This document shows, piece after piece, positions 1 to 10,513 of a stretch of DNA of 64,000 nucleotides. Origin of the DNA: Anthopleura xanthogrammica (lineage: Eukaryota > Cnidaria > Anthozoa > Actiniaria > Actiniidae); NCBI GenBank assembly GCA_964019055.1, contig OZ025220.1, positions 4,201,478-4,265,477 on the forward strand, written 5' to 3'. The position numbers were made by a program, and so were the translations under genes. Under the pieces are notes generated by a model, which saw only the letters and a list, made by a program, of their open reading frames with translations, had not been told where the DNA came from and did no database searches. Position 1 is the stretch's first letter; each line of letters opens with the position of its first letter.

Positions 1-120
1 TTGTCTAATAATAATAATAATAATAATAAACCCGTCTAAAGCACAATAAATAGCAAATAATTTTAAGATCAACTTTAACCTGTTTTGACCCCCAGCCTTT
101 CAAACAGACATCTTTTATGG

Positions 121-1266
121 TTAGCATCCAAAAATGGCTGTAAATGTGTGCTTTTGTGCCACACAGTTCGGGTTGATGTGGTAATATACGTTGGAAAGAT
201 CTGGCGAAGTTACTTTGACGCCATCTTTGTAGTAATCGCGTCTGAGACGACTGACGATTACTAAATCCTTATAAGATGGAGGAACGCCATGGTTTTCCTG
301 CTTTAAAGATGTGCGACAGCCATAACATACCGACACTTTAGGGTCTAGATATGTCAGGAACGCCACCGCAAAGGTACCAAATGGCGGTTCTGGTCTTGTT
401 GGTTTCTGTGGCAAGATTCTGCTTGTGACTGTTGCAGTGGGAGTCACACTGCCTTTGTTGGCCTTACCTTTACGTCGCTGGGTTGCTTTGGTTCCCTTGT
501 TTCCCTTGTTTCCACTTTTCTCAGGTAAACCTACACTGGACAATTTTGTGACATTGGAAATCCCCTTTTGACTTTTATGCCACTTGAGAAAATTTTCAAG
601 AGCGCCAGCTTCCTGAGCAACAGCCACAGTGTGTGCGCAGATGGAATATGCACCATAGTTTGCACACTTACTATCACATGACACTTTGTCACTGCTGGCC
701 TTTGTTACTGCATGGGGAGTCTTGGGATTATGAGAGGTAGGAACCATCCAGGTATCCTCAGTTCCATGGATTTTCCACGTCTTGCCAACCAACTCCTCTG
801 CTTTGGAAAATATTGAATGAAAAAATTGAATGAAGTTATTTCAGGAACCGAGCTTTCATATGCTTTCCTCAACATTTTCAATATTTCAACTTCAAGCGCT
901 GATTAATAATTTCATGGGTATCTGGGAGTGTTAATTATCCAGTAGCTAACGACTTGCTCATATGAAGTTAAACAAGCTAATCCACACTAAAAGCCAGACG
1001 TAACCCTCTCGTGCATTGAAGCCGCGTGGTTGTAGATGTTACTGGAGAGTTTAAAAGGGCATTACTTAGGGACCAATTACGGGAGTTAGTTAATTATATT
1101 TTAGTAAAACATACTAACCTTCGGGGTTCGTTGGGTCATGATCACTGTCAATGACAATTGGGACAATCGGGTTTTCCATGACCGAAACTTCAACCTTTGA
1201 ATAGGCCCAACTGACAACAACTGTATGATCTTGACAGCAGAAAACCACACCGTCGATGCTTAAGAG
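121..1266 (-). CDS. SWIM zinc-finger protein, 3' exons
   Basis: Two exons are visible on the minus strand. The upstream one (about 1266 down to 1119) ends in a GTTAGT donor; the downstream one opens after a CAG acceptor at 797 and runs to the stop at 121-123. The junction keeps one frame (NPE/EELVGKTW). Near residue 40 of the last exon a CDSKC...CAH pattern matches the SWIM finger (C-x-C...C-x-H, here with C-x3-C spacing). It is followed by a Lys/Gly-rich linker and a C-terminal domain with paired cysteines (CYGC) and a late H-x3-C. SWIM fingers bind nucleic acid or protein and occur in MULE-type transposase-associated proteins; the full-length function is unknown. The 5' end of the upstream exon was not resolved. 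Recognition of the finger is fairly sure; the gene model is moderate. Confidence 0.55.
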
Positions 1267-1269
1267 TGT

Positions 1270-1809
1270 ATCGTATTTCTTTGGTAGTATTGGATACTAC
1301 CTAAGTAACCTATCTGCCCTAGGGGGCCTATCTGTAACTATAATGCCATCTTGCCGTGACCCAATTGATCCAGAGATTGCTTTGTACTTTTAAATGTAGC
1401 TCTGTGTTTGATAATTTAAGTATTCTGCTATTTCTTTTCTTTTCTTTCTTTAGTACAGCCATGTAGCACATACATAAATCCGATTTTGGGAAACTTCATT
1501 GGAATGTACTAGGTGAATTATTGTTATTGCTTTAATTTGTTCACTAAGTCGGTATTAATAAGATAACTATCATACTTTTTTCCGAGTCCGAGTCGGAGTT
1601 TAGGGGTATGCCGGGGTAGAGGGTGCTGGGGTTGTTTTCGTTGAGGGACGAAAATTACACTGAAACCTCTGTGATTGCGTTCGCATTTGAAACAGACATG
1701 TTTATAGTCACAACCTGAACACTCTCTCCCTCGTTGAAAACGGTAACAATAACCTTGGGAATGGGAGTGCTCTTAAAGGCTTTATTAGTAATGTGATGAA
1801 AGCTGACCT
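1270..1809. other. No gene recognised
   Basis: Non-coding stretch between the SWIM gene exon and the gag-like relic. It may hold the upstream intron of the SWIM gene. No repeat or conserved domain was recognised. Confidence 0.4.
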
Positions 1810-2466
1810 TCAATCCTCGATGTTTACCATTTTCTTAGGCTTATTGGAAGGCTCTAAACACAAATAGGGTTGGTCTCCCTTTCCATTTACAATACTAATG
1901 TGGTATTTGTTATCAGCTTGGATATGATTACTTATCAAGACCCCAAAATCAATAAATTCATTGCTGATGATCTTAGTCTTGACCTTTTCCGGTATACAGT
2001 CGTCAAGGCTAAGCCCAACAGAATGGAACATTTCACTAGGCTTATGCCTCTCACCTTGGAGGGTGTTATTTATCAAACCTATTGATGAATTAATGAGCTG
2101 GCCAACAGGAGACTCCCCTTGTGTTATGGCGGGTGGCACTAACAGCTCCTCAATAAATTCGTCACTTTGCACTACTGAAATGACATCCAATGAAGATGGC
2201 AGCGTCAGATTGGCTGAAGATACCGGCTGCGTAGCTGTGGGTCATGGTGGGTTTAGTAGTTGGCTAAAAACTTTCGTCACCTCTACGGTAACCCTTGATA
2301 CCAATTCTTCAAAGATTTGTGGGGGCAGACTAACTGATGTTGCCCCTGGTTCTGCCGTCGATTTGGACTGATCTGTCACTGTTCTGGAAGACCTCTTTGG
2401 TGCCGGTGGTAAAGTGGCCTCAACTTCTGGAATACGATTTTATCGTTGTGATCTTCTAGGAGGCAT
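1810..2466 (-). pseudogene. Gag-like ORF of a DIRS-type retroelement, degraded
   Basis: From an ATG at 2466 the minus strand reads a protein opening MPPRRSQR, with a middle block PPQIFEELVSRVT and a C-terminal block EKVKTKIISNEFIDFGVLI. Two in-frame stops interrupt it (about codon 9 and just before PTATQPV); the uninterrupted part is 2190-1810. The C-terminal block has the same pattern as 26.0-26.4 kb in this window (DKIKAKIWEEEYINFGVLL), which there precedes a zinc finger and reverse transcriptase. That pairing is why I call it the gag-like ORF of a YR retroelement rather than a host gene. No RT follows here, so this is a 5' fragment. The SGNH-type ORF at 3013-3619 lies just upstream in the same orientation. 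Confidence 0.6.
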
Positions 2467-2514
2467 GCTGTAATCAAAACAAAAAGGCGGCAGAGATTGT
2501 ATCATGGAGAGGAT

Positions 2515-2800
2515 TGAAGCCCCCATAAATAAATCAAATGAAGGGAAGTTAAGCCCTCAGACATAAACTAGGGGAAGTTAAGCCCCAATAAACAAAATAA
2601 ATCAAGGAGATTTAGGCTCAAGAACATAAACTAGGGGAGTTAAGCCCCAATAAACAAAGTAAAACCAGGAGTTTTAAACTCCAGAACAAAAACTAGGGGA
2701 GTTAGCCCCAATAAAATTAATAAATCAAGGAGATTTAAGCTCCATAGCACAAACTAGGGGAGTAAAGCTCCAATAAACAAAGTAAATAAGCATAATTTAG
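2515..2800. repeat. 61-bp tandem repeat
   Basis: Four to five diverged copies of a unit containing AACTAGGGGAGTTAAGCCCC followed by AATAAA and an A-rich stretch. Copies of the AACTAGGGG phrase start near 2568, 2629, 2690 and 2752, a period of about 61 bp. The array lies between the SGNH ORF and the gag-like ORF of the same retroelement relic. Confidence 0.85.
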
Positions 2801-3012
2801 CCTAAGAACATAGGTTACATAATGCCCACATATAAAATTAAAGAATAAGAACAATGGTAAATGTTCCATGATGTCCCATGCTTACAACGAACCACAAGCG
2901 GTGTTAATAAACTGACAAAATAAAATGTCAATTGAGCCAAATCAATCGAAAAAACTTGGATTCGTAGAAATCAAACGAAAACAAACTTAAAGCCAAACAA
3001 AAGTAGAAGGTA

Positions 3013-3619
3013 CTACCGCGTGGTATCGTTGCGAAGCACAGACAACACTTTCAAAATGGCGTCTCTATAGCTGCGGTACAAAAGGTATTGCCCCAAACTA
3101 TTAAGATGTACACCATCGGGTAATAAAACTTGCAGAGCAGGATTAGTAAGACCCCTATGAAACCAACAAAAGACCCTGGGAACTGACTCAACAATCGTAG
3201 CTAAAACTTTATGTAGCGTTTGAACCCTCGCGTTGAAAGAAGCGACATCGCTATTCCGACATGATGGCCCACGTGGGATGACATGACATATACAAACAAC
3301 ACGAACTCCGAATTCCCTAAGCAGAAAACAAACCAAATCCTTGATATCGGAACCAACAACTCCGGGACCATTGTGAGATAGGTCATTGGTTCCAATCTCA
3401 AGAATAACTGACTCCGGAGCAGTACGACAAATAACAGAGGTCACGGTCGCGAAGCAAACTCACAGTTCGACTGCCAACCCCAAACAAATGAACGTTAGCA
3501 CTGCCGTTCAGACCGAAATTCTCCTCAACGCGAGGATCAAAGCATACAGAGAGATCCGATTTAAGCCTACTTACAAAAGAGTGACCCAAAATGAGAACAT
3601 TAGAAGGCAATAAGTCCAT
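3013..3619 (-). pseudogene. SGNH/GDSL hydrolase ORF linked to a YR retroelement (frameshifted)
   Basis: Two overlapping minus-strand frames (3619-3398 and 3444-3013) together show the SGNH order. Block I reads VLILGHSFVSRL at residues 8-19, block III reads EIGTNDLS, and block V reads LPDGVHLNSLGQ with the Asp-x-x-His dyad. A one-base frameshift near 3430-3445 separates block I from block III. SGNH hydrolases are small esterases; ORF1-type proteins of some non-LTR retrotransposons carry esterase domains, but here the neighbour is a gag-like ORF of DIRS type. About 200 residues fits a single SGNH domain. The frameshift makes this copy probably dead. Family call is strong; the biological role is inferred only from the neighbour. 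Confidence 0.7.
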
Positions 3620-4377
3620 AATAAAGTGTATATAAGCTAACCTTAAAAAAGCTACAAGTTGTCAGTTCAAGTGTTGGAGGCAATTGTGTTACAGGGAGCA
3701 TAAAAATCCTATTCGTTAGCAAATATTTCATTTAACTTCTAGAGCACTGACTTTGTTGCTTTCTTGTTGATTCAGCCAGCCCTTAGGCTGCTTCTCCCCC
3801 AAAGAACCCCTGAAAAGAGTTGTGAGGGAGGCTATTATATAATACCGTATATCCTCTATTAGAGTGAATTTGATCACATTGAATAGTTGACGTCAACTAA
3901 ATTACTTAAGTTATTTACTATTTTAGCTGAGGTCACAAATTTGGATCTATGAGGTAACGGCTACTGAGACCAGTGGGAAAAACAATGATAAATAAAGTGA
4001 CTGTCCAGGGGCGTAGACTGGGGGGCATGGGGCCTTGGGTCCCCCACCTCCATCATGTTTGTCATTTTTTTGGTTTGCCGCTTTTTTGGTTGGCCGTTTG
4101 TTTTGGTTTAGCTTGCCAACTGATAAGTAGTGGACCCAGCGTAGCTTATCATGTGACAAACTAATGTTTACGGATGCTCTATATCATCGACTACTGTAAT
4201 TACAGACTGATCTGAGTCTGAATGTTTAATTTACATGTAAACAAAGATTTCTAATCAAACCGGAATTTCTAAAGAATTTTCCGTTAGTCATGGCAACTTT
4301 GATTAACTAATAATGATGATGATGCTCTTTCAAAGCATCTTATTAACAAATACAATATCCATGCCTGAATAGGGAAG
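3620..4377. other. No gene recognised
   Basis: AT-rich non-coding DNA. Short ORFs on both strands around 3950-4160 are mirror images over the same bases and show no domain. Confidence 0.4.
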
Positions 4378-4660
4378 CAAGGGTGGCGTAGTGCGTAAGT
4401 TCTCGCCTCTCACCGCTTTGGTCCCGGGTTCGATCCCCGGACTCGGCACCTTAAGTGAGTTGAGTTTGTTGGTTCTCTCCCTTGCTTCGAGGGTTTTTCT
4501 CCGGGTTCTCTGGTTTTCCTCCCTCCGTAAAAACTAACCCTAATTCGATCTCAGCTGTGCTCCGTGGTCAGACATGAGTCGTATGGCGGCTGCCGAAGGC
4601 GCCTTCGTATGCCTTCGACTCGACCACGTTGAGCTGCGTCCTTCGCAATTCAGCTTTTCA
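4378..4660 (+). mobile_element. tRNA-derived SINE
   Basis: A Pol III type 2 promoter is visible: an A-box-like TGGCGTAGTGCG near 4384 and a perfect B box GGTTCGATCCC at 4427-4437. A body of about 200 bp with pyrimidine-rich and GC-rich parts follows. The head resembles a tRNA but lacks a full cloverleaf, so it is a SINE rather than a tRNA gene. Exact 3' end and target duplications were not found. Confidence 0.75.
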
Positions 4661-5302
4661 GCTGCCAGTAAGGATGATTAGCCCCTCCAAATACTTAATT
4701 TTGAGCTTAGAGGATGGAAAAGGAGCTATTTTATGTCAGAATTTGTTGTGCATCGTAAGGTGTGAAGTTATGATTCGTAGTTTGACAACAGCCTTTTTTT
4801 TGCGTATACTTTGAATGATGCGAAAGTTTGCTTTATTCCAACATGCTCTATCAGATTTAGATTTTCAATGAATAAATATCAAATTGATTCTTAGGGTCGA
4901 TGAGTACGTAAATTCTGGCCGTGCTGGCAACATTGTCGATCCCGATCGCGTCAAAATATATACGAAGAGAAAGGAAAGAAGAGAGGCTCGAGATCAAGAA
5001 CCAGAGCCTCACACGACTGTCAATTCACTCTATCCTACAGATGGCTGAACAAAAACTGAAAGAACAGCTTCAAAAAATTAATCCAAAGATGGCTCTTGCT
5101 CAAATAATGAGACCAAGCTGTGCTCTAGATACAAAATATATTGAAACGAAATTTGGGAAAAGCCCAACAGGTTTATTTTGCAAGCTACCAACTTTTTTTT
5201 CACTGAGGACAATTTCAAAGTTTTTTTAGATATAAATTCTGTCCAAAGGCAGGATTCTAACTTCAGTACACCACTCCTGGTATACCCTAGATTTCCAATT
5301 AA

Positions 5303-7633
5303 GGTATCAGGATATGATTAGGACCTCATACGCGCTACCTCAAATTTCGCACAGGCTTTACAATATTTTGCCATAAAAGTATACATTTTCTGAAAGCTAA
5401 ATAAATGTAGTTTTCAAATACGTACTTATAATTGTCTGTTTTGGAACACAAAAAACGTTATTGGGTTCAAAGTGACATTCTACCTCACTTCATTCGACGA
5501 CTTTCTGCAGGATCAGAATTTCCGCTATGTCGATTAAAATTACATTAACATACTCTGTAGATAATGAGCTTCAAAACGGTGTCTCAGATTTTTGATATCT
5601 TTTTTAGATCGTGCGCAACGACGCGTTAAATCCGGATGTTTGAAATTTAGGTGGCAATAGACAATATCTTTCGAATGAAAAAACATTTCAAAAATCTGAG
5701 ACAGCGTTTTTTAGATCGTATTGTTATTTATCATAATCCAAAGTTTCAGTTCGATCCAATGTAATCCGAAAGAGCTACAATGTTTTTAAAACGATATTTT
5801 GGTCACTCAAAAACTGCGGTGAAAGCCAATAACTTTTTTAGTGTCGCGAAACAGAAAATTCCAAATTGACTTTTAAAAACTATGTTTATTTATCCAATCT
5901 TTGTTTGCACGCAGGCATGAAGTTAATATTTGACTATGTGTCTTCTGCGAAATGATTTATTTCTTGAACCAAGCTTTCGGCCATCTTGGCCATCATCAGG
6001 GTTGTAGTACACGTATTATGTTTAAAATAACGTACGTAGTTAACAAAAGAACAACACGTCCGCCTTATCAAACCACGCCAATTCTCTGGGCCATAACATC
6101 AACTGGACTGGTACAACCATTGTAAAAAATGAGACCAGATGGCACCAGAGAAAATGGATGGAATCAATTCTTATCGCAAAAAACAAGAACAATAGTGTTT
6201 TAACTAATAGAGACAATGGAAGGACATTACCTGACGCTTATGTTCCGTTATTAAAATTTATTTAAGGTTTTTATTTCATCTAGCTAATTTTAAGATTTCC
6301 ATTCAGTTGGTGTCATATTTCTTTCTCTCTTTCCATTTATTGTTACGTTGTTAATTTGTCCTTCCGCGCGCTCTATTCAGTTTATTAGCTCGCGCTGCTG
6401 TATTTTCTATGATTGTTCCTGTATGCATGCGCTTATTGTTAATTACGTACGTTATTTATAAATCACTTTATTGGTAACTAGATTTACATAAGTAATTTTC
6501 ATCTAGGCCAGCTAATATTAAAATTTACAAATTCATTATTAATAAAATATGATGAGAAGAAAAAGAGAAAAAGACAAAAAAATATATACACCTACTTGCA
6601 AAAGCGCTGCCACACAACACCCGAACACCCGCAGTCCCAAGATCAGGAATGAATCAAAAGCACAAAAGAAAGAGTTCAGCTCGAATGATCTTCTTTCGTA
6701 CTTTCAATCCATTCCCAATCCACTAAATGCTCAAATGCTGCACGACAACGCTCTCGCAAGCAGGTGTATACACACATATAAAATAGATTATAGATTAAAA
6801 AATATATATATATAAATTTGAGATCAAATCAATTGTGAAAAAAATATATATGTATATGAGATGAACAAAATCTATCAGAAAGCTAAAACAATTTGTTGCT
6901 AATAATGAATGCGGTACTATAGACTTCGAGATAATTCTGAGAATATTTTCAATTTATATCTACTCTTGAAAGCTTCCACACTTGGGGCATTCTTAATTTC
7001 ATTATCTAGCAAGTTCCAGTCACTAGTCGCCATAAGTTAAAAGATCTCTTACCAGAATTTGACTTAATTTTCGGAAGTACAAGATTCAGATTCTGTGATC
7101 CTCTATTGTTTTTAGAATGTACCTTATTAAAGGGCTTAAGCATCTGAGATAAGTATTCTGGTGCTTGATTATTTAAGGCTTTATATACTGTAAGGCAGCG
7201 GAAGTATCTAATACGTTCATAAAATGGTAACCACTTCAGCTTCAGGAACAGTGGCAAGGATGGATGTCTATGGTCAGCATCTAGTATCAGCCTAACTGCT
7301 TGTTTCTGTAAGCGATAGACTCTGTCCAGTTTCTCTTGGGTTGCGTTTCCCCAAACAACACATGCATAATCCATCAAAGAGAGGATCAAGCAATTGTAGA
7401 ATGCAAGTCTTGCGTTCAATGGTATTTTAAACATAATACGTGTACTACAACCCTGATGATGGCCGAAAGCTTGGTTCAAGAAATAAATCATTTCGCAGAA
7501 GACACATAGTCAAATATTATGTTTATTTAGCTTTCAGAAAATGTATACTTTTATATAATAATATTGAAAAGGCAGTGAGAAATTTGGCTCGCGCGTAAAG
7601 TAATCTCAAAGGCCTCAAACGTATCCTGATACC
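5303..7633. mobile_element. Non-autonomous TTAA transposon (Kolobok-like)
   Basis: The left end reads GGTATCAGGATA at 5303 and the right end TATCCTGATACC at 7622-7633. TTAA duplications stand at 5299-5302 and 7634-7637. A subterminal phrase, AAAGTATACATTTTCTGAAA near 5387, recurs inverted near 7550, and the same phrase lies inside the left end of the intact 6.1-kb element at 33463. A further inverted segment of about 110 bp pairs 5925-6035 with 7432-7515. No transposase is present; the interior holds a LINE 3' fragment. It is therefore a 2.33-kb passenger probably mobilised by the relative at 33463-39586. Confidence 0.85.
6919..7440 (-). pseudogene. LINE reverse transcriptase C-terminus fragment
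   Basis: The recognisable domain begins at IPLNARLAFYNCLI and includes LMDYACVVWGN, LQKQAVRLIL and KLKWLPFYERIRYF, the C-terminal RT region of CR1/Jockey-like non-LTR retrotransposons. A frameshift near 7020 moves the tail into another frame, WNLLDNEIKNAPSVEAFKSR, ending near 6919. The residues ahead of the domain (MIYFLNQAFGHHQG) come from the flanking inverted repeat, so the apparent 161-aa protein is a chimera. The fragment lies wholly inside the TTAA element. Confidence 0.8.
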
Positions 7634-8551
7634 TTAATGAGCCGGCAGGTACATTTGTAACTCCTCCTGGACTGAACCAGCAAGAAATTGAACTGTTAAA
7701 TAGTTTACAAGTTCATGCAGACAAAGTTTCTTCAATTGAAAGAAAAACACAGGCACAGGATGATTGTGAAGAATGGAAAAATGAAAGGAAATTCAGATTC
7801 ACTGCCTCTAACTTTGGCCTAATCTCCAATCTAAAAAGACATCATGAAACTCTTGTGAACAACTTACTTCATCCCAAACCTTTCAATTCTAGGTGTACTG
7901 CACATGGCAACAATTATGAGTCAGTTGCACTCAGAGAATATCAGAAGTACATGCACACTATAAAAAAACCTGTTGTAGCTTACAAGTCAGGTTTAGTAAT
8001 TAGCACAGAGGATCCATACTTAGGGGCTTCACCTGATGGTAAGGTAATTGACAAGGGCTGTACTCAACATTTTGGCCTTGTAGAGATTAAGTGCCCTCAG
8101 ACTAAATTTATGGTAACACCATTGGAAGCATGTTCAGATCCTAACCTTTTTGTTGAAGAATTGAATGGCAAACCAAAACTTAAGCGTAATCACATGTATT
8201 ATAAGCAAGTTCAGGGGCAGCTTGGCATCACGGGTACTAGATGGTGTGATTTTGTTGTATATACTTGCAAGGGGATAAGCATCGAGTGCATAACTTATGA
8301 TCAACAGTTCTGGTCAACTTTAAAAAACACCCTAAATTCATATTATTTCCGGCATTTTCTTCCTAAAGCAGCAGCTGAATTTCAAAGATCACAATAAGAC
8401 TGTTCTATTCTACACCAGTAATCCAAGAGGTGTACTATATAAGCATTTATTACAATTGATAAACCTATTTATCATACATGTGTATCATAGTTTATAAATT
8501 TCCCATGTTTATACTGTCAATATCATTAATGTTGTCCACCAAAAAAGATAT

Positions 8552-9322
8552 TTAGACAAAAAGAAATGTCACGTGATGCCTAATACACTCTAAATGTTCT
8601 ATACTAGCAATCATTGCATACGTAGAGTTCATAATTATTATTCTCTGTTCATTGTTATCCATTAGAGAATTCGAAACTAGAATTTCACGGTCAGAAATGC
8701 TACCAGTGTATAATTCGCTGATAAATGTAATTGCTCCACTTGGTGAAATTCCAACTAATGCCTTTAATGTAACATGGTTCTTGTAAGAGCTAAAGAGCTC
8801 AGAATTAAGGAGCAGACTACTAGGCATTTCACAGTGCACTTCTGTACAGTAAATGATGACACATGTTGAATATTTCTCCTTAAATTCTGATGGCATTGTT
8901 GATGAAACTGCTTCACGTGATGGCTAGATGCATATCTGCCCCAGCTTTAGGTACATAAAATTAATCCAGGGTATAAAAATCCGGCTGATTGTGGATTGTG
9001 ATACACCATATAAATGGGCTAGATGTTGAACAGAAAACCCTCTTCTCAGACGACACATGACAAGGAAGAATTGATCTTCAGGTTTGATTTTTCGTTGGCA
9101 TGCCCTTACATTCACTTGAGGTTCAAATTCGTCTTCATAAAAATCATCTGGTACTTCTGTATTGTTCTTTTCACGAGGACGAATGTTTTCACAATTGATG
9201 CCAGGATTGAGAAACTCCAAAATTGACAAAAAAGCATCACGATTTGGAAAGCCAGTATAAAATGCTACATTTTCGTCTCGAATCATTGGATTGATAGCCT
9301 CTTTGTGTACACTGTGGCACAC
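8552..9322 (-). pseudogene. DDE_Tnp_4 transposase pseudogene
   Basis: Two in-frame segments (9322-8924 and 8896-8552) are separated only by a TAG where a Trp is expected after LGQICI. The N-terminal part has a helix-turn-helix (VQHLAHLYGVSQSTISRIF). The C-terminal part has the DDE_Tnp_4 signature SSLLLNSELFSSYKNHVTLK and GSISDREIL. The first catalytic Asp, expected in a V-I-I-D-C-T-E context, is Tyr here (VIIYCTEV), and the frame breaks off after IRHHVTFLFV without the last acidic residue. The copy is dead. It converges on the YqaJ gene, leaving about 150 bp between their 3' ends. THAP exons upstream were not found. Confidence 0.8.
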
Positions 9323-9602
9323 AACAATGCGAAGGCATAGAGAAAAAAACTTTAAAAACTGATGAAAACACTAGATATATTTGAAGACACGATAAATAAT
9401 AAAAGCTAATAATTTATAAGTCATCCATTCTCCCACATTTGACTTATTGCCATCTGGTTTGGCATTTTTGCAAAGCATCGGACAGTAGAAAAATTGAACG
9501 TATCCAAGAGTATGTATGATATTAGATGGCTGTTATAACAAGTTTTTTCAGTTAAGTACTTGTTTGCAAGTTATGCCTGCATTTATGTAGGCATAAATTA
9601 TT

Positions 9603-9761
9603 AAAAATGTTGTCTCATCTGCGCTAAATCTGTTTAATCTAACCAAGCTTTCAGCCTAAGTGGCCATCTTCAGCGTCATGGAAAGGATATGCGTAATGTG
9701 TAGTTAATGATTAAGCTTGGTTCAATCAAAAAAAATTAGCACAGATTAGACAACATTTTTG
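9603..9761. repeat. Short hairpin element with a ribozyme-like core
   Basis: Arms near 9604-9628 (AAAATGTTGTCTCATCTG) and 9736-9760 are inverted complements with few mismatches. Between them, read on the minus strand, is CTGAAGATGGCC then GGCTGAAAGCTTGG. This matches CUGANGA, a short stem and GAAA, the layout of a hammerhead core. Related phrases occur near 5970-6005 and 7450-7475. Confidence 0.5.
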
Positions 9762-10510
9762 AAAATTGTTTTAGTTTTGTTTCTGGTTTTGCTGTTTTCA
9801 CTCTGTCCCATGACCATAATAATTATTATAGAGCAGTTGTTTCATGACAGGTTAAGGAAAGACCATTGGGAATATTTTCACTTTATTTTAGTAGTTTTTG
9901 TGAACAGTTGGACTGGGAAAAACATCATATGGTTCACAAATTTAAAGCTCTTTTGAGCATTAAGTCATATGATATGTCATGTATATCAGAAAAGGTTGAA
10001 TTTGAAACAAGTCCTGGGCTTATACTCATTTGTAAGGGTATTTTGATTATATTGTAACAGAGAGGGCTTATATTTGGGGGTGGGGTTGGGGAAGGGCTTA
10101 TAACTGGGAGGAAAATGGAGAGGAAAAGGTGATTTTTTTTTTATGTTCATGGGGGGGGGGGGACTTCAACTTATAACTGGAAGGATATTTTCGTAAGCAG
10201 GCTAGCAGACTAGTGGGCCTATAACTTGAATAGTTCAGGTTCCATTGTAATAAAATATTTTTATTCTGAATCAAAACAATAAATATTTATGGAAATATAC
10301 ATATGCATATTTTAATACATGCATTTAATTCAGCAAATACATCACTGTCAAGTATATTGTAATATTATCATTATCAAAAGCAGCAACATGATATCAAAAA
10401 TTTGTATTTTTTTGTGTCAATAATTTTATATGACTAAGCTGGCAAATAATGAAAGGTTATGTATTTATATTTAACTGAAACTGGTGTTGCAATAAATAAT
10501 GAATGTTCAT
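9762..10510. other. No gene recognised; poly-G tract
   Basis: AT-rich sequence with a G-rich patch (GGGGGTGGGGTTGGGG near 10075 and a G run near 10150). Short plus-strand ORFs here have no domain. It may be the 3' flank of the gene at 10514. Confidence 0.4.
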
Positions 10511-10513
10511 GTA

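Larger units (their letters stand above)
5041..8397 (+). pseudogene. YqaJ-type exonuclease gene interrupted by a TTAA transposon
   Basis: The reading starts after a pyrimidine-rich acceptor (CCTACAG at 5040) with MAEQKLKEQL and reaches the insertion at 5302. It resumes at 7638 after the right TIR and ends at the stop at 8395-8397. Joined at a single TTAA, the frame is continuous across the insertion site. The YqaJ core is clear: FRFTASNFG, GASPDGKV, VEIKCP, and YYKQVQGQLG about 35 residues further on. These are the D, E-x-K and Q residues of the PD-(D/E)XK-like YqaJ fold. A run of eight T at 5193-5200 shifts the frame before FTEDNFKVF, so the copy is disrupted twice. YqaJ proteins in animals are usually transposon-encoded partners; the convergent DDE gene at 8552-9322 fits that. 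Confidence 0.8.

Noticed and set aside
4378..4460. A tRNA gene
   Set aside because: A and B box promoter phrases are present, but the anticodon and acceptor stems do not form and a SINE body follows.
7006..7491. A complete 161-aa protein
   Set aside because: The first 20 residues come from an inverted repeat and the rest is a LINE RT C-terminus cut from its 5' part; it is a chimeric frame.
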